A DNA stretch of 64,000 bases from JAYRZB01 sp041916675 (GCA_041916675.1 JAYRZB010000001.1:62001-126000), one strand, 5' to 3'; counted from the first letter of the stretch, positions 34,658 through 44,222 are shown. Program-made: numbers and translations. The notes: generated by a model from the letters alone, not told the origin.

Positions 34658-36168
34658 ATTTCGCCGGCTCCATTCTGACGATCATCACCTTCCTGCCGCT
34701 GGTGGGCGCGCTTGCGCTGCTGCTGGTGCCGGGCAAGGACGCGGCGGCGGCCAACCTGGTGCGCTGGGTTTCGCTGATCGTGACCACGGTCACATTCGTG
34801 CTTTCGATGTGGATGTGGTCGATGTTCGACGCATCCAGTGCCGAGTTCCAGTTTGTGCAGAACTGGGAACTGATTGGGGACTCAATCGGCTATCGCATGG
34901 GCGTGGATGGGATTTCCGTGCTCTTCGTGGTGCTGACCGCATTCCTGATGCCGTTCTGCGTGCTAGCCAGCTGGGAATCGATCAGCAACCGCGTGCGCGA
35001 GTACATGATCGCGTTCTTGGTGCTCGAAACGCTGATGATTGGCGTCTTCACCACGCTCGACCTGGCGATGTTCTATGTCTTCTTTGAAGGCACGCTGATC
35101 CCGATGTTCCTGATCATCGGGATCTGGGGTGGCAAGCGCCGCATTCAGGCCAGCTACAAGTTCTTCTTCTACACCTTCACCGGTTCGGTGCTGATGCTGC
35201 TGGCCATCATGGCCATGTATTGGCAGGCCGGGACCCTCGATATCACCAGACTGCTCGAGACCAAGTTTCCGCCTGAAATGCAGGTATGGCTATGGCTGGC
35301 TTTCTTTGCCTCGTTTGCGGTGAAGATGCCGATGTGGCCATTCCATCGCTGGCTGCCCGAGGCGCACGTTGAAGCGCCGACAGCCGGTTCGGTCATTCTG
35401 GCGGCAATTCTGCTCAAGCTCGGTGGTTACGGGTTCCTGAGGTTTTCGCTGCCGATGTTTCCCGATGCTTCGCTGCAATTTTCAAACTTTGTGTTCGTGC
35501 TTTCGGTTGCAGCCATCATCATCACTTCTCTGGTGGCGTTTGTTCAGGACGACATCAAAAAGCTGATCGCCTACTCGTCGGTGGCGCACATGGGATTTGT
35601 GACCATGGGCATTTTCGCCGGCAATGTGAACGGCGTGCAGGGCGCACTGTTCCAGATGATCTCGCACGGTATCGTGTCTGGTGCGCTGTTCTTGTCGGTG
35701 GGCGTCATCTACGACCGCATGCACACCCGCGAAATTGCCGCCTATGGCGGGCTGGCCGACCGCATGCCCAAATATGCTTTTGCCATGATGGTTTTCACCA
35801 TGGCGAACGTTGGTCTGCCCGGCACCTCCGGTTTCGTGGGGGAATTCCTCACCATGATCGGCGTGTTCCAGGTCAACACCTGGGTGGCATTCGGCGCCGC
35901 GTTTGGTGTGATCTTCTCGGCCTGCTACGCGCTCTGGCTCTATCGCAACGTGATCTTCGGGCAACTGACCAAGGATAGCCTCAAGGACATCCTCGATCTC
36001 AGCCCGCGCGAAGTGCTGGTGCTGGCGCCACTGGTGGTGCTGACGATCCTGTTCGGTTTTTATCCAGCGCCGATCCTTGATGCCACCGCGGTTTCGGTCG
36101 ACGCCCTTGTAGCCCATTATGCCAATGCCATCGGCTCAGTCGCCACCGCGGCTGTGGCTGGTCACTAG
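34654..36168 (+). CDS. nuoM: NADH-quinone oxidoreductase subunit M
   Basis: 504 aa, antiporter-like pump subunit with 14 predicted helices. The key lysine/glutamate helices are FYVFFEGTLIPMFLIIGIWGG-like (residues ~138-158), AVKMPMWPFHRWLPEAHVEAP and DDIKKLIAYSSVAHMGFV. Starts 4 bp inside nuoL and is followed by nuoN after 9 bp. Confidence 0.97.
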   Translation: MNFAGSILTIITFLPLVGALALLLVPGKDAAAANLVRWVSLIVTTVTFVLSMWMWSMFDASSAEFQFVQNWELIGDSIGYRMGVDGISVLFVVLTAFLMPFCVLASWESISNRVREYMIAFLVLETLMIGVFTTLDLAMFYVFFEGTLIPMFLIIGIWGGKRRIQASYKFFFYTFTGSVLMLLAIMAMYWQAGTLDITRLLETKFPPEMQVWLWLAFFASFAVKMPMWPFHRWLPEAHVEAPTAGSVILAAILLKLGGYGFLRFSLPMFPDASLQFSNFVFVLSVAAIIITSLVAFVQDDIKKLIAYSSVAHMGFVTMGIFAGNVNGVQGALFQMISHGIVSGALFLSVGVIYDRMHTREIAAYGGLADRMPKYAFAMMVFTMANVGLPGTSGFVGEFLTMIGVFQVNTWVAFGAAFGVIFSACYALWLYRNVIFGQLTKDSLKDILDLSPREVLVLAPLVVLTILFGFYPAPILDATAVSVDALVAHYANAIGSVATAAVAGH

Positions 36169-36177
36169 GAGATTGTC

Positions 36178-37626
36178 ATGAATTCCGAGGTCTCCTATTT
36201 CGCCTCGCTGGCCCCGATCTTCCCAGAGATTGGTCTGGCCCTTGCTGCCATCGTCCTGCTCATGGTCGGTGTGACCTTTCTCAAGAAGGAGCACTCCGTA
36301 GCGCTGACCTCTGTCGGCATATTGGTGCTGGCAGTTGTTGCCGTCGTGATCATCGTGCGGCCCGAGGAAGGGCAATTGTTCAATGGCGGCTTTATCGCGG
36401 ACGGCTTCTCGCGCTACATGAAAGTGCTGGTGCTGGGTGGTTCGGCCTTTGCGCTGCTGCTTTCGCTTTCAAGTGCTGTCGAGAATGGCCTGAACAAGTT
36501 CGAGTATGCGGTGCTCGTCATGCTGGCGACGGTCGGCATGATGATGATGGTTTCGGCCAACGACCTGATGACGCTCTATGTCGGGCTGGAACTGCAGAGC
36601 CTGTCGCTCTATGTGCTGGCCGCGATGAACCGGTCCAATGCCAAGGCGACGGAAGCGGGCCTGAAGTACTTCGTGCTGGGTGCCCTGAGCTCGGGCATGC
36701 TGCTTTATGGCGCCTCGCTCGTCTATGGCTTTACCGGGCATACCCAGCTCAATGAGATCACCCAGGCGATTGCCATGGGCGAGCGTTCGGTCGGGCTGAT
36801 TTTTGGCGTGGTATTCCTGTTGACCGGCGTTGCATTCAAGATTTCGGCTGTGCCATTCCACATGTGGACGCCGGACGTTTATGAAGGTGCGCCTACCCCA
36901 GTGACGGCGTTCTTCGCTACTGCGCCCAAGGTGGCGGCGATGGCGTTGTTTGTGCGCCTCGTGATGGTGAGCTTCGAGCCGGTCTCCAAGGACTGGCAGC
37001 AGATCGTTATTTTCTTGTCGATTGCCTCGATGGTGCTGGCGGCCTTTGCGGCCATTGGTCAAAAGAACATCAAGCGACTGATCGCCTATTCCTCGATTGG
37101 CCATGTTGGCTTTGCACTGGTGGGGTTGTCGTCCGGTACGCAGGGTGGCGTTGAAGGTGTCGCCATCTACATGGCGATTTATATCACCATGACGGTGGGC
37201 CTGTTCGCGTGCCTGCTTTCGCTCAAGACCGAGAACGGGTTTGTCGAGAACATTGCCGACCTTGCTGGCCTCGCGCAGCGGCGCCCATTTGTGGCGGCCA
37301 TCATGGCGCTGCTGATGTTCTCGCTGATTGGCATGCCACCGCTGGCCGGGTTCTTTGCCAAGTGGCACGTGTTCCTGGCCGCAATTGAAGCGCAACTGTT
37401 CGTGCTGGCCGTTATTGGCGTGCTGGCCAGCGCTATCAGCGCGTTCTACTACCTGCGCGTGGTCAAGGTGATGTACTTTGATGAACCCAATCAGCAGTTC
37501 ATGGCCGTGCCCAATGAATTGGGCATCGTGATGCTAGTGAGCGGGTTCCTGCTGGTGACATACTATGTAACCGTTGGTGGGTGGTTGCAGGGCGTGGCCC
37601 GCGGTGCCGCCGGAAGCCTGTTCTAG
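36178..37626 (+). CDS. nuoN: NADH-quinone oxidoreductase subunit N
   Basis: 482 aa, third antiporter-like subunit, located next to NuoK and NuoJ. Conserved blocks: YVGLELQSLSLYVLAAM, KISAVPFHMWTPDVYEGAP, and NIKRLIAYSSIGHVGFAL. Last nuo gene; the biotin ligase start lies 6 bp further on, so birA and perhaps rnj are in the same transcript. Confidence 0.97.
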   Translation: MNSEVSYFASLAPIFPEIGLALAAIVLLMVGVTFLKKEHSVALTSVGILVLAVVAVVIIVRPEEGQLFNGGFIADGFSRYMKVLVLGGSAFALLLSLSSAVENGLNKFEYAVLVMLATVGMMMMVSANDLMTLYVGLELQSLSLYVLAAMNRSNAKATEAGLKYFVLGALSSGMLLYGASLVYGFTGHTQLNEITQAIAMGERSVGLIFGVVFLLTGVAFKISAVPFHMWTPDVYEGAPTPVTAFFATAPKVAAMALFVRLVMVSFEPVSKDWQQIVIFLSIASMVLAAFAAIGQKNIKRLIAYSSIGHVGFALVGLSSGTQGGVEGVAIYMAIYITMTVGLFACLLSLKTENGFVENIADLAGLAQRRPFVAAIMALLMFSLIGMPPLAGFFAKWHVFLAAIEAQLFVLAVIGVLASAISAFYYLRVVKVMYFDEPNQQFMAVPNELGIVMLVSGFLLVTYYVTVGGWLQGVARGAAGSLF

Positions 37627-37632
37627 GTGCTG

Positions 37633-38403
37633 ATGACCGGTCCCGGCGCCGCAAGCGTCGGACACAGGCTTGAGTATGTTGCCGAAATTGGCTCGACGAA
37701 CGCAGTGTTGCTGGAACGGGCCCGGCAGGGTGAACACGGGCCGCTATGGCTGGTGGCCGATGTACAGACCAGTGGGCGCGGGCGCAATGCGCGGGAATGG
37801 ACGTCGCCCGAGGGGAACCTTTATGCCTCGGTGTTGCTGACCGACCCGGCGCCGCCGCAGCACATCGCGGAGTTGTCATTCGTGTTTTCGCTGGCATTGC
37901 GCGATGCAGTGCTGGCGGCAGCGCACCTGCACGACGATGCGTCCCTGACGTTGAAATGGCCCAACGACCTGATGGCGGACGGGCGCAAGACCGCCGGGTT
38001 GCTGCTCGAAGGCGGGCAGGCCGGGAAGGTGCCATTTGTGGTCGCCGGGATGGGCGTGAACATTGTGAGCCATCCCGACGGCACGACACACAGGGCCACC
38101 CACCTTGGCGCTGCCGGGTATAGGCTGGATCGAGACTCATTGATCGCGGCGTTGACCGACGCCGTCGCAGCGCGGCTGGCGCTATGGGATCGCGGCGCGA
38201 ACTTTGCGCGCATCCGAAAGGACTGGCTGGCCGTTGCATATGGATTGCACCGACCCTTGCGGGTGAACACGCTGAGCGAAAGCTTTGAAGGCGCGTTCGA
38301 GACGGTGGACGAGATTGGAAGACTGGTTGTCGCGACGAGCGCGGGCCAGAAAATTGTGAGCGCGGGCGAGGTGTTTATCCTGCCGGTGCCCGACGGAGTT
38401 TAA
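37633..38403 (+). CDS. birA: Biotin--[acetyl-CoA-carboxylase] ligase
   Basis: 256 aa from ATG 37633 (a GTG at 37627 is also in frame). Attaches biotin to the carrier protein of biotin-dependent carboxylases. EIGSTNAVLLERA, the nucleotide loop SGRGRNAREWTSP, LKWPNDLM and KTAGLLLE are all present, followed by a C-terminal SH3-like part. It lacks the N-terminal winged helix of E. coli BirA, so it is an enzyme only and not a repressor. Linked to nuoN (6 bp) and rnj (4 bp). Confidence 0.95.
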   Translation: MTGPGAASVGHRLEYVAEIGSTNAVLLERARQGEHGPLWLVADVQTSGRGRNAREWTSPEGNLYASVLLTDPAPPQHIAELSFVFSLALRDAVLAAAHLHDDASLTLKWPNDLMADGRKTAGLLLEGGQAGKVPFVVAGMGVNIVSHPDGTTHRATHLGAAGYRLDRDSLIAALTDAVAARLALWDRGANFARIRKDWLAVAYGLHRPLRVNTLSESFEGAFETVDEIGRLVVATSAGQKIVSAGEVFILPVPDGV

Positions 38404-38407
38404 TTGT

Positions 38408-40078
38408 ATGAAAAGATCTGATGAACTGGTTTTCGTCCCCCTCGGCGGGGTCGGCGAGATTGGCATGAATATGGGGGCCTATGGCTTTGGGCCCGCCAAC
38501 GCCCGCAAATGGATTGTGGTCGATTGTGGCGTGACCTTTGGTGGCCCAGCCCAGCCGGGTATCGAACTGATTATGGCCGACCCGACGTTTATCGAGGAGC
38601 AGGCCGACGATGTGCTGGCGCTGATCCTGACCCATAGCCACGAAGACCATTATGGCGCCGTGCTCGACCTTTGGCCCGGCTTCGACAAGCCGGTGTTTGC
38701 GACGCCGTTTACGGCTGCCATGCTGGCCGCCAAGCGCGCCTCGGACAATATCGTCGAGAATGTCTCGATTACCCTGATGCAGCCGGGCAAGCCGTTTGTG
38801 CTTGGGCCTTTCACCATTGAGCCGGTCAATGTGGCGCACTCGATTCCGGAAAGCTGTGCGCTGATCATTTCGACGGCCATCGGCAAGGTGCTGCATACTG
38901 GCGACTGGAAACTTGACCCCCACCCGGTTGGCGGGCCGCCAACGGATATGGCGCGGCTGCAGGCGTTCGGCGCAGAGCCTGGCCCAAAGGCGCTGATCTG
39001 CGATTCGACCAATGCCATGAAGGACGGCGAAAGCCCGAGTGAGGACGAGGTTGGCGCGACGCTGGCCGCGCTGATTGCCGACGCTCCCTATCGTGTTGCC
39101 GTGACCACCTTTGCCTCGAATGTGGGGCGGGTGATTTCAGTGGCCCGGGCGGCACAGGCGGCCGGGAAACAGGTTGTGGTGTCGGGCAGGGCGCTGCACC
39201 GGATCACCGGTATCGCGCGCGAACTGGGCATGATGGAGGGCATAGCGCCGTTCCACGACCAGGATGCCTTCAAGACGCTGCCGCGCGAAAAGGTGGTGCT
39301 GTTGTGCACCGGCAGCCAGGGCGAGGCCCGGGCTTCGATTGCGCGCGTGGCGCGCGAAGAACACCCGGTGATCAATCTGAACGCTGGGGACCGGGTGATC
39401 TTTTCGTCCTGGGCCATTCCGGGCAATGAGCGCGAAGTCATCGACATTCAGAACCTGCTTATCGATCGTGGCATTGAAGTGATTACCCAGCGCGAAGGGC
39501 TGGTGCACGTTACCGGCCACCCGCGGCGCGAAGAGCTCAAGCGCCTTTACGACTGGGTGAAGCCGGACGTGCTGGTGCCGGTGCATGGTGAGGCGATGCA
39601 TTTGCAGGCCCATGCCAAGCTGGGGCGCGATCATGGCGTGCCGCATGTGCTTGAAACGCGCAATGGTGATATGGTGCGCCTGTTCCCTGAGCCGCTGGTG
39701 TTCCCGGGTGAAGTGCGCACAGGCGAACTCTATCTTGATGGCAATGTGCTGTGCACGCCCGAAGAGAGCGGCGTGAAGGGCCGTCGGCGCCTGTCGTTTG
39801 GCGGGCATGTCGTGATCAGCCTTGCGGTGAGCAGCAACGGGCAGGTGGTTTCGGGACCCGAGATCGTTTGCGAGGGGTTGCCCGAGGTGGAGGACGAGGA
39901 CGACTCGCTGGCGCACCTGATCGAGCGCACGGTGGCTGGAACACTCAAGAGCGTGCCGCCCAAGCGCCGCAGCGATGCCGAAATGCTGCAGACCGCCATT
40001 CTGCGGAGTGTGCGGGGCGAAGTGAATGCCTTCTGGGGCAAAAGGCCCAATGTCACGGTTTTCGTGCATCGGGTATAA
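38408..40078 (+). CDS. rnj: Ribonuclease J
   Basis: 556 aa. Metallo-beta-lactamase and beta-CASP nuclease with 5'-3' exo- and endonuclease activity on RNA, the major mRNA-decay enzyme in many alphaproteobacteria. The metal site is THSHEDHYGAV (H76, H78, D80, H81), followed by AHSIPESC, HTGDWKLD and the beta-CASP motifs; GHPRREELKRLYDWVKPDVLVPVHGE is the RNase J C-motif. The C-terminal domain (~450-556) is the oligomerisation region. Starts 4 bp after birA. In this group RNase J also matures rRNA ends. Confidence 0.96.
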   Translation: MKRSDELVFVPLGGVGEIGMNMGAYGFGPANARKWIVVDCGVTFGGPAQPGIELIMADPTFIEEQADDVLALILTHSHEDHYGAVLDLWPGFDKPVFATPFTAAMLAAKRASDNIVENVSITLMQPGKPFVLGPFTIEPVNVAHSIPESCALIISTAIGKVLHTGDWKLDPHPVGGPPTDMARLQAFGAEPGPKALICDSTNAMKDGESPSEDEVGATLAALIADAPYRVAVTTFASNVGRVISVARAAQAAGKQVVVSGRALHRITGIARELGMMEGIAPFHDQDAFKTLPREKVVLLCTGSQGEARASIARVAREEHPVINLNAGDRVIFSSWAIPGNEREVIDIQNLLIDRGIEVITQREGLVHVTGHPRREELKRLYDWVKPDVLVPVHGEAMHLQAHAKLGRDHGVPHVLETRNGDMVRLFPEPLVFPGEVRTGELYLDGNVLCTPEESGVKGRRRLSFGGHVVISLAVSSNGQVVSGPEIVCEGLPEVEDEDDSLAHLIERTVAGTLKSVPPKRRSDAEMLQTAILRSVRGEVNAFWGKRPNVTVFVHRV

Positions 40079-40103
40079 CCGCGCAAACTGGCAGGAGACG
40101 AGC

Positions 40104-40349
40104 ATGCCCTGGGTCACCATATTTGCGGTCTATTTTGTTGTCTGGTGGCTGGTGCTGTTCATGGTGCTGCCGTTCAAGGTGCACAATCAGGTCGATGCCG
40201 GGCAGATCACGATCGGTACAGAGCCCGGCGCGCCAGCCATTCTGCGGCTATGGCCGAAGCTCGCCATCACCAGCGTCGTCGCACTGGTATTCACTTTGCT
40301 TCTGCTGTGGGGTTTAAGCCAGCCACTGATCCGCGAATACTGGAGCTAA
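40104..40349 (+). CDS. DUF1467 family membrane protein
   Basis: 81 aa from ATG 40104 (CAGGAGACGAGC upstream). Two membrane helices (residues ~3-22 and ~54-75) with a cytoplasmic or periplasmic stretch containing the family motif LPFKVHNQVDAGQITIGTEPGAP-like. DUF1467 genes commonly sit between rnj and proS in Rhizobiales; their function is not known. A terminator follows. Confidence 0.88.
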   Translation: MPWVTIFAVYFVVWWLVLFMVLPFKVHNQVDAGQITIGTEPGAPAILRLWPKLAITSVVALVFTLLLLWGLSQPLIREYWS

Positions 40350-40381
40350 GAAGCTTCGAGCGGGATTGAAGAAACACATAG

Positions 40382-40413
40382 GGCGCTGCGGAACATCCGC
40401 GGCGCCTTTGTTG
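40382..40413 (+). terminator. Intrinsic terminator after DUF1467
   Basis: GGCGCTGCGG (40382-40391), loop AACAT, CCGCGGCGCC (40397-40406; one G-U pair), then TTTGTTG. It probably ends the long nuo-birA-rnj transcript. Confidence 0.78.
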
Positions 40414-40447
40414 TGTGAAAATATCAGGTCATCCGGGGCTGTGCGGC

Positions 40448-40475
40448 AAAAAGAAAAGCAGGGCGCGAGCCCTGC
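40448..40475 (-). terminator. Minus-strand intrinsic terminator without an assigned gene
   Basis: Read on the minus strand: GCAGGGC, loop TCGC, GCCCTGC (40475 down to 40458), then TTTTCTTTTTG. This is a textbook terminator, yet no supported gene lies on the minus strand upstream of it for several kilobases, so it may end a small RNA or limit antisense transcription. Confidence 0.7.
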
Positions 40476-40823
40476 CTGATCAGTTTAGCGACAATACGCT
40501 GGTCTTACGCGCGCGCGAAGCGGCGGCCTGCGCTCCTCCCTTGACGTTGTCGTCGTCCGGCAACTTGCTGCTGCCTGTATTTTATGGAGCCGGACCCTAA
40601 CAACTGGATTTCACTCTGTCACGCAGATTCTGAGGCATTTCATTTCGTTGTCACACCGGCATGCCAAGGGCGCCGCATGGGCGTGTGCAATTGGTGCAAT
40701 GAACAGCAATTGCATTGACTGGACGTGCTGGTTCTTGTCGCAATTTCGCCCGGACCTTGCTATCTGGTGGCCCACAAAAGTGATGGTGATTGCTTTTGCC
40801 ATTTTGCATTGTCCGGAGAATTC

Positions 40824-42173
40824 ATGCGCCTGACCCGCTATTTCCTGCCCGTCCTGAAAGAGACGCCCAAGGAAGCCGAAATCGTCTCCCACCAGTTGAT
40901 GCTGCGCGCCGGGCTGATCAAACAGCAGGCGGCGGGGAGTTATTCCTGGCTGCCATTTGGGTTTAAGGCGCTCAACAAGGTGATCCGGATCATCGAGGAA
41001 GAGCAGAACAGGTCGGGCGCGGTGCAATTGCTGATGCCGACGGTGCAGTCGGCCGATCTCTGGAAAGAGAGCGGGCGCTACGAAGCCTATGGCAAGGAAA
41101 TGCTGCGCATCGAGGACAGGCACGAGCGCGAAATGCTCTATGGCCCGACCAACGAGGAGATGATCACCGACATTTTCCGCACCTATGTGCGCTCGTACAA
41201 GGATCTGCCGCTTAACCTCTACCACATTCAGTGGAAGTTCCGGGACGAGGTGCGTCCGCGCTTTGGCACCATGCGCAGCCGTGAATTCCTGATGAAGGAC
41301 GCTTATTCGTTCGACATCGACCAGGACAATGCGGTGAAGGCGTATGAGCGCATGTTCGTTGCCTATCTGCGCACGTATCGCCGCATGGGACTGACGGCTA
41401 TTCCGATGCGCGCCGACACCGGCCCGATTGGTGGCGATCTCAGCCATGAATTCATCGTTCTGGCCGAAACCGGCGAAAGCGCCGTGTTCTGCCACAAGGA
41501 CCTGCTCGACAAACCCATTCCGCCTGCGGATACCGACTTCCGTGGCGACCTGAAGCCGATCATTACCGACTGGACATCGCTTTATGCAGCGACCGAGGAA
41601 ATGGTCGACAAGGCCGAGTATGAAGCCAGCGTGCCCGAGGACAAGCGGGTGACGGCACGCGGCATCGAGGTTGGGCATATCTTCTATTTTGGCACCAAGT
41701 ACTCCAAGCCGATGAAGGCGACCGTGACCGGGCCGGACGGCAAGGACGTGGAAGTGCACATGGGCAGCTATGGCATCGGGCCGACCCGGCTGGTGCCGGC
41801 CATTATCGAGGCGTTCCATGACGAGGCCGGCATTGTCTGGCCGGTCAGTGTGGCGCCGTTCGAAGCCATACTGATCAGCCTGAAGGCAGGGGATGCCGAC
41901 ACCGATGCGGCCTGCGAGAAGCTGTATGCCGAGCTGAACGCCGCTGGAATCGATGCACTTTATGATGATCGCGACCAGGGCGCAGGTGGCAAGTTTGCGA
42001 CGGCCGACCTGATTGGTATCCCGTATCAGTTGATCGTTGGGCCACGCGGGCTCAAGGAGGGGCAGGTTGAGATCAAGCATCGCAAGAGCGGGGAGCGCGA
42101 AACCCTTGGCATCGCCGAAGCCGTTGTGCGCCTGAAGGCGCTGATTGAACCGCAACGGCGGGACGACGCTTGA
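40824..42173 (+). CDS. proS: Prolyl-tRNA synthetase (short alphaproteobacterial type)
   Basis: 449 aa from ATG 40824 (CCGGAGAATTC upstream). Class II aminoacyl-tRNA synthetase that charges tRNA-Pro. Motif 1 lies around RAGLIKQQAAGSYSWLPFG, motif 2 in YHIQWKFRDEVRPRFGTMRSREF, motif 3 in GSYGIGPTRL. The YbaK/INS editing insertion of the ~570-aa E. coli form is missing, as in other alphaproteobacteria; the anticodon-binding domain is at the C-terminus. Its stop overlaps the TTG start of lolC (TTGA). Confidence 0.96.
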   Translation: MRLTRYFLPVLKETPKEAEIVSHQLMLRAGLIKQQAAGSYSWLPFGFKALNKVIRIIEEEQNRSGAVQLLMPTVQSADLWKESGRYEAYGKEMLRIEDRHEREMLYGPTNEEMITDIFRTYVRSYKDLPLNLYHIQWKFRDEVRPRFGTMRSREFLMKDAYSFDIDQDNAVKAYERMFVAYLRTYRRMGLTAIPMRADTGPIGGDLSHEFIVLAETGESAVFCHKDLLDKPIPPADTDFRGDLKPIITDWTSLYAATEEMVDKAEYEASVPEDKRVTARGIEVGHIFYFGTKYSKPMKATVTGPDGKDVEVHMGSYGIGPTRLVPAIIEAFHDEAGIVWPVSVAPFEAILISLKAGDADTDAACEKLYAELNAAGIDALYDDRDQGAGGKFATADLIGIPYQLIVGPRGLKEGQVEIKHRKSGERETLGIAEAVVRLKALIEPQRRDDA

Positions 42174-43543
42174 CCGACACAGCCGACACCCCGACGGTTC
42201 GAAACACCGGACCTTTTTCGCGTTTCGAATGGATTGTGGCGGGGCGCTACCTGCGCGCCCGCCGCAAGGACGCGTTCATTTCGGTGATCGCGGCGCTGAC
42301 TCTGACGGGTGTCGCCATCGGTGTTGCAACGCTGATTGTGGTGATGTCGGTGATGAACGGCTTCCGCGAGGAACTGCTCAGCAAAATCCTGGGCCTGAAC
42401 GGTCATTTTTCGGCCTATCCGATCGAACGGCAATTCACCGACTATAAGGATGTGGTGACGTCAATCGAGACGGTCGATGGCGTGCGGTTCGCGGTATCGT
42501 TCGTGGAAGGCAATGCGCTGGCATCGGGTGCATCAGCAAGTGAATCGACGGGCGTGCAGGTGCGGGGCATGGACTTTTCGGACATCGAAAAGCTGGCCCT
42601 GCTCAAAGACAGTGTAGAACTGGGTGCCTGGGATGGCTGGGACGGCAGCAAGGGTGCCGCTGTCGGCTATCGGCTGGCGCAGAAGTTGGGACTGACGGTG
42701 GGTGATCCCATCACTATCGTCACACCCAACGGCGCGACAACGCCTTTTGGTACGACGCCGCAGATCAGGTCTTACCCGGTCAGCGTGATTTTCAACCTCG
42801 GCATGGTCGAGTTCGACAGTTTCTTCGTCTATCTGCCGATGGCGGCGGCGCAGGACTATTTCAAGATGTATACCGACGTCCTCAAGCCCGGCGTGGCACC
42901 GCCCGACGCCATGGCGACTGACGAGGAGATCGATGCTGCCTATGAACGCGTCTATCAGGCGTCGGCCATCGAGATCTTCATCGACGACCCCGACAATATT
43001 GTGGTTATGCGCGATCAGCTGCAGCAGAACGCAACGCGGCCGCTGATCCTGTCGGACTGGCAGCAGCGGAACGAGACGTTCTTTTCTGCCCTGCAGGTTG
43101 AGCGGATCGTGATGTTCGTCATCCTCTCCATGATCATCCTGGTGGCGGCGTTCAACATTATTTCGAGCCTTGTGATGCTGGTGAAGGACAAGGGCAAAGA
43201 CATTGCCGTGCTGCGCACCATGGGCGCGACGCGCGGTGCGATTATGCGGATTTTCTCGATGACGGGGACGGCCATTGGCGTGGCGGGGACGCTGATCGGC
43301 TTTGGCCTTGGGTTGCTGATTGCCGCCAATGCAGAATCACTGCGGGCGTTTATTTCAGAAGCGATCGGAGTGCGCATCTTTCCGCCAGAGGTATTCCTGC
43401 TTTCCTCGCTGCCGTCGCGCGTGGACCCAACCGAGGTGACGGTGATCGTTTCGCTGGCACTGGCGCTGAGCTTTCTGGCGACGCTATATCCTGCTTGGCG
43501 GGCGGCTCAATATGATCCGGTAGAGGCGCTGCGCTATGAGTAA
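42170..43543 (+). CDS. lolC: Lipoprotein-releasing ABC transporter permease, LolC/LolE family
   Basis: 457 aa, starting at a TTG that overlaps the proS stop. One N-terminal helix (ISVIAALTLTGVAIGVATLIVVMSVMNGF), a large periplasmic domain (~60-310) and three C-terminal helices in the FtsX/MacB arrangement. It extracts lipoproteins from the inner membrane for LolA. Only one such permease gene is present here, so it probably works as a homodimer (the LolF type). Overlaps lolD by 8 bp. Confidence 0.94.
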   Translation: MTDTADTPTVRNTGPFSRFEWIVAGRYLRARRKDAFISVIAALTLTGVAIGVATLIVVMSVMNGFREELLSKILGLNGHFSAYPIERQFTDYKDVVTSIETVDGVRFAVSFVEGNALASGASASESTGVQVRGMDFSDIEKLALLKDSVELGAWDGWDGSKGAAVGYRLAQKLGLTVGDPITIVTPNGATTPFGTTPQIRSYPVSVIFNLGMVEFDSFFVYLPMAAAQDYFKMYTDVLKPGVAPPDAMATDEEIDAAYERVYQASAIEIFIDDPDNIVVMRDQLQQNATRPLILSDWQQRNETFFSALQVERIVMFVILSMIILVAAFNIISSLVMLVKDKGKDIAVLRTMGATRGAIMRIFSMTGTAIGVAGTLIGFGLGLLIAANAESLRAFISEAIGVRIFPPEVFLLSSLPSRVDPTEVTVIVSLALALSFLATLYPAWRAAQYDPVEALRYE

Positions 43544-44222
43544 GGTGCATCTCGACCTCAAGAATGTTCACCGCCACTACGGGCAGGGCGATACTTTGGT
43601 GCGCGTGCTCGAGGCCGCCAACCTGACAGTGCTCAGCGGAGAACTGGTGGCGCTGGTTGCTCCGTCAGGCGCGGGCAAATCGACACTGCTGCACATCAGC
43701 GGGTTGCTTGAGCGCCCCCAGAGTGGGGAAGTGGCAATATGCGGCGTCGAGACGACGGCGCTCAACGATCGGGCGCGCACGCTGCTGCGGCGCGACACGG
43801 TTGGATACGTCTATCAGTTCCACCACCTGTTGCCTGAATTCACTGCGCTAGAGAACGTCTCGATGCCGCAGTTGATCGCTGGCTGCAGCCAGCGGGAGGC
43901 AGACGCCCGCTCACGGCAATTGCTGGATGTGCTGGGCGTGGGCGCACGGGCAAGCCACAGGCCATCCGAGCTTTCGGGCGGCGAGCAGCAACGTGTGGCC
44001 ATTGCCCGGGCGGCGGCTAACCGGCCACGAGTGATTCTGGCCGACGAGCCGACCGGGAACCTCGATCCGGCCACCAGTGACCTGGTGTTCGATGCGCTGG
44101 GCAACCTGATCCGCGAAGAGGGCGCTGCCGCGCTGATCGCAACGCACAATCACGATCTTGCGCGCCGAGCAGATCGGATCGTGACGCTTAAAGGTGGGCT
44201 TGTGGTGCCTCATTACCTCTAA
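43536..44222 (+). CDS. lolD: Lipoprotein-releasing ABC transporter ATP-binding protein
   Basis: 228 aa. Walker A APSGAGKST (~residues 44-52), Q-loop YVYQFHHLLPEFTALENV, signature LSGGEQQRVAIARA and Walker B VILADEPTGNLD. The FHHLLPEFTALENV stretch is typical of LolD. Powers release of outer-membrane lipoproteins with the LolC-like permease encoded just before it. Its overlap with lolC means coupled translation. Confidence 0.95.
   Translation: MSKVHLDLKNVHRHYGQGDTLVRVLEAANLTVLSGELVALVAPSGAGKSTLLHISGLLERPQSGEVAICGVETTALNDRARTLLRRDTVGYVYQFHHLLPEFTALENVSMPQLIAGCSQREADARSRQLLDVLGVGARASHRPSELSGGEQQRVAIARAAANRPRVILADEPTGNLDPATSDLVFDALGNLIREEGAAALIATHNHDLARRADRIVTLKGGLVVPHYL

Larger units (their letters stand above)
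40350..40823 (+). other. Intergenic region before proS
   Basis: 474 bp. Holds two opposed terminators (40382-40413 plus, 40448-40475 minus), then a stretch with a 34-codon minus-strand reading frame lacking an ATG, and an inverted repeat TGCAATTG (40686-40693) / CAATTGCA (40707-40714). No coding gene is supported. The proS promoter should lie in the last 200 bp, but I could not fix it. Confidence 0.5.

Noticed and set aside
40480..40584. Minus-strand frame of 34 codons ending next to the orphan terminator
   Set aside because: No ATG or GTG with a ribosome site; only a TTG start is possible. Kept as part of a finding, not called as a gene.
40415..40600. Plus-strand ORF of 61 codons downstream of the DUF1467 gene
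   Set aside because: No ribosome site, crosses a minus-strand terminator, and no recognisable feature.
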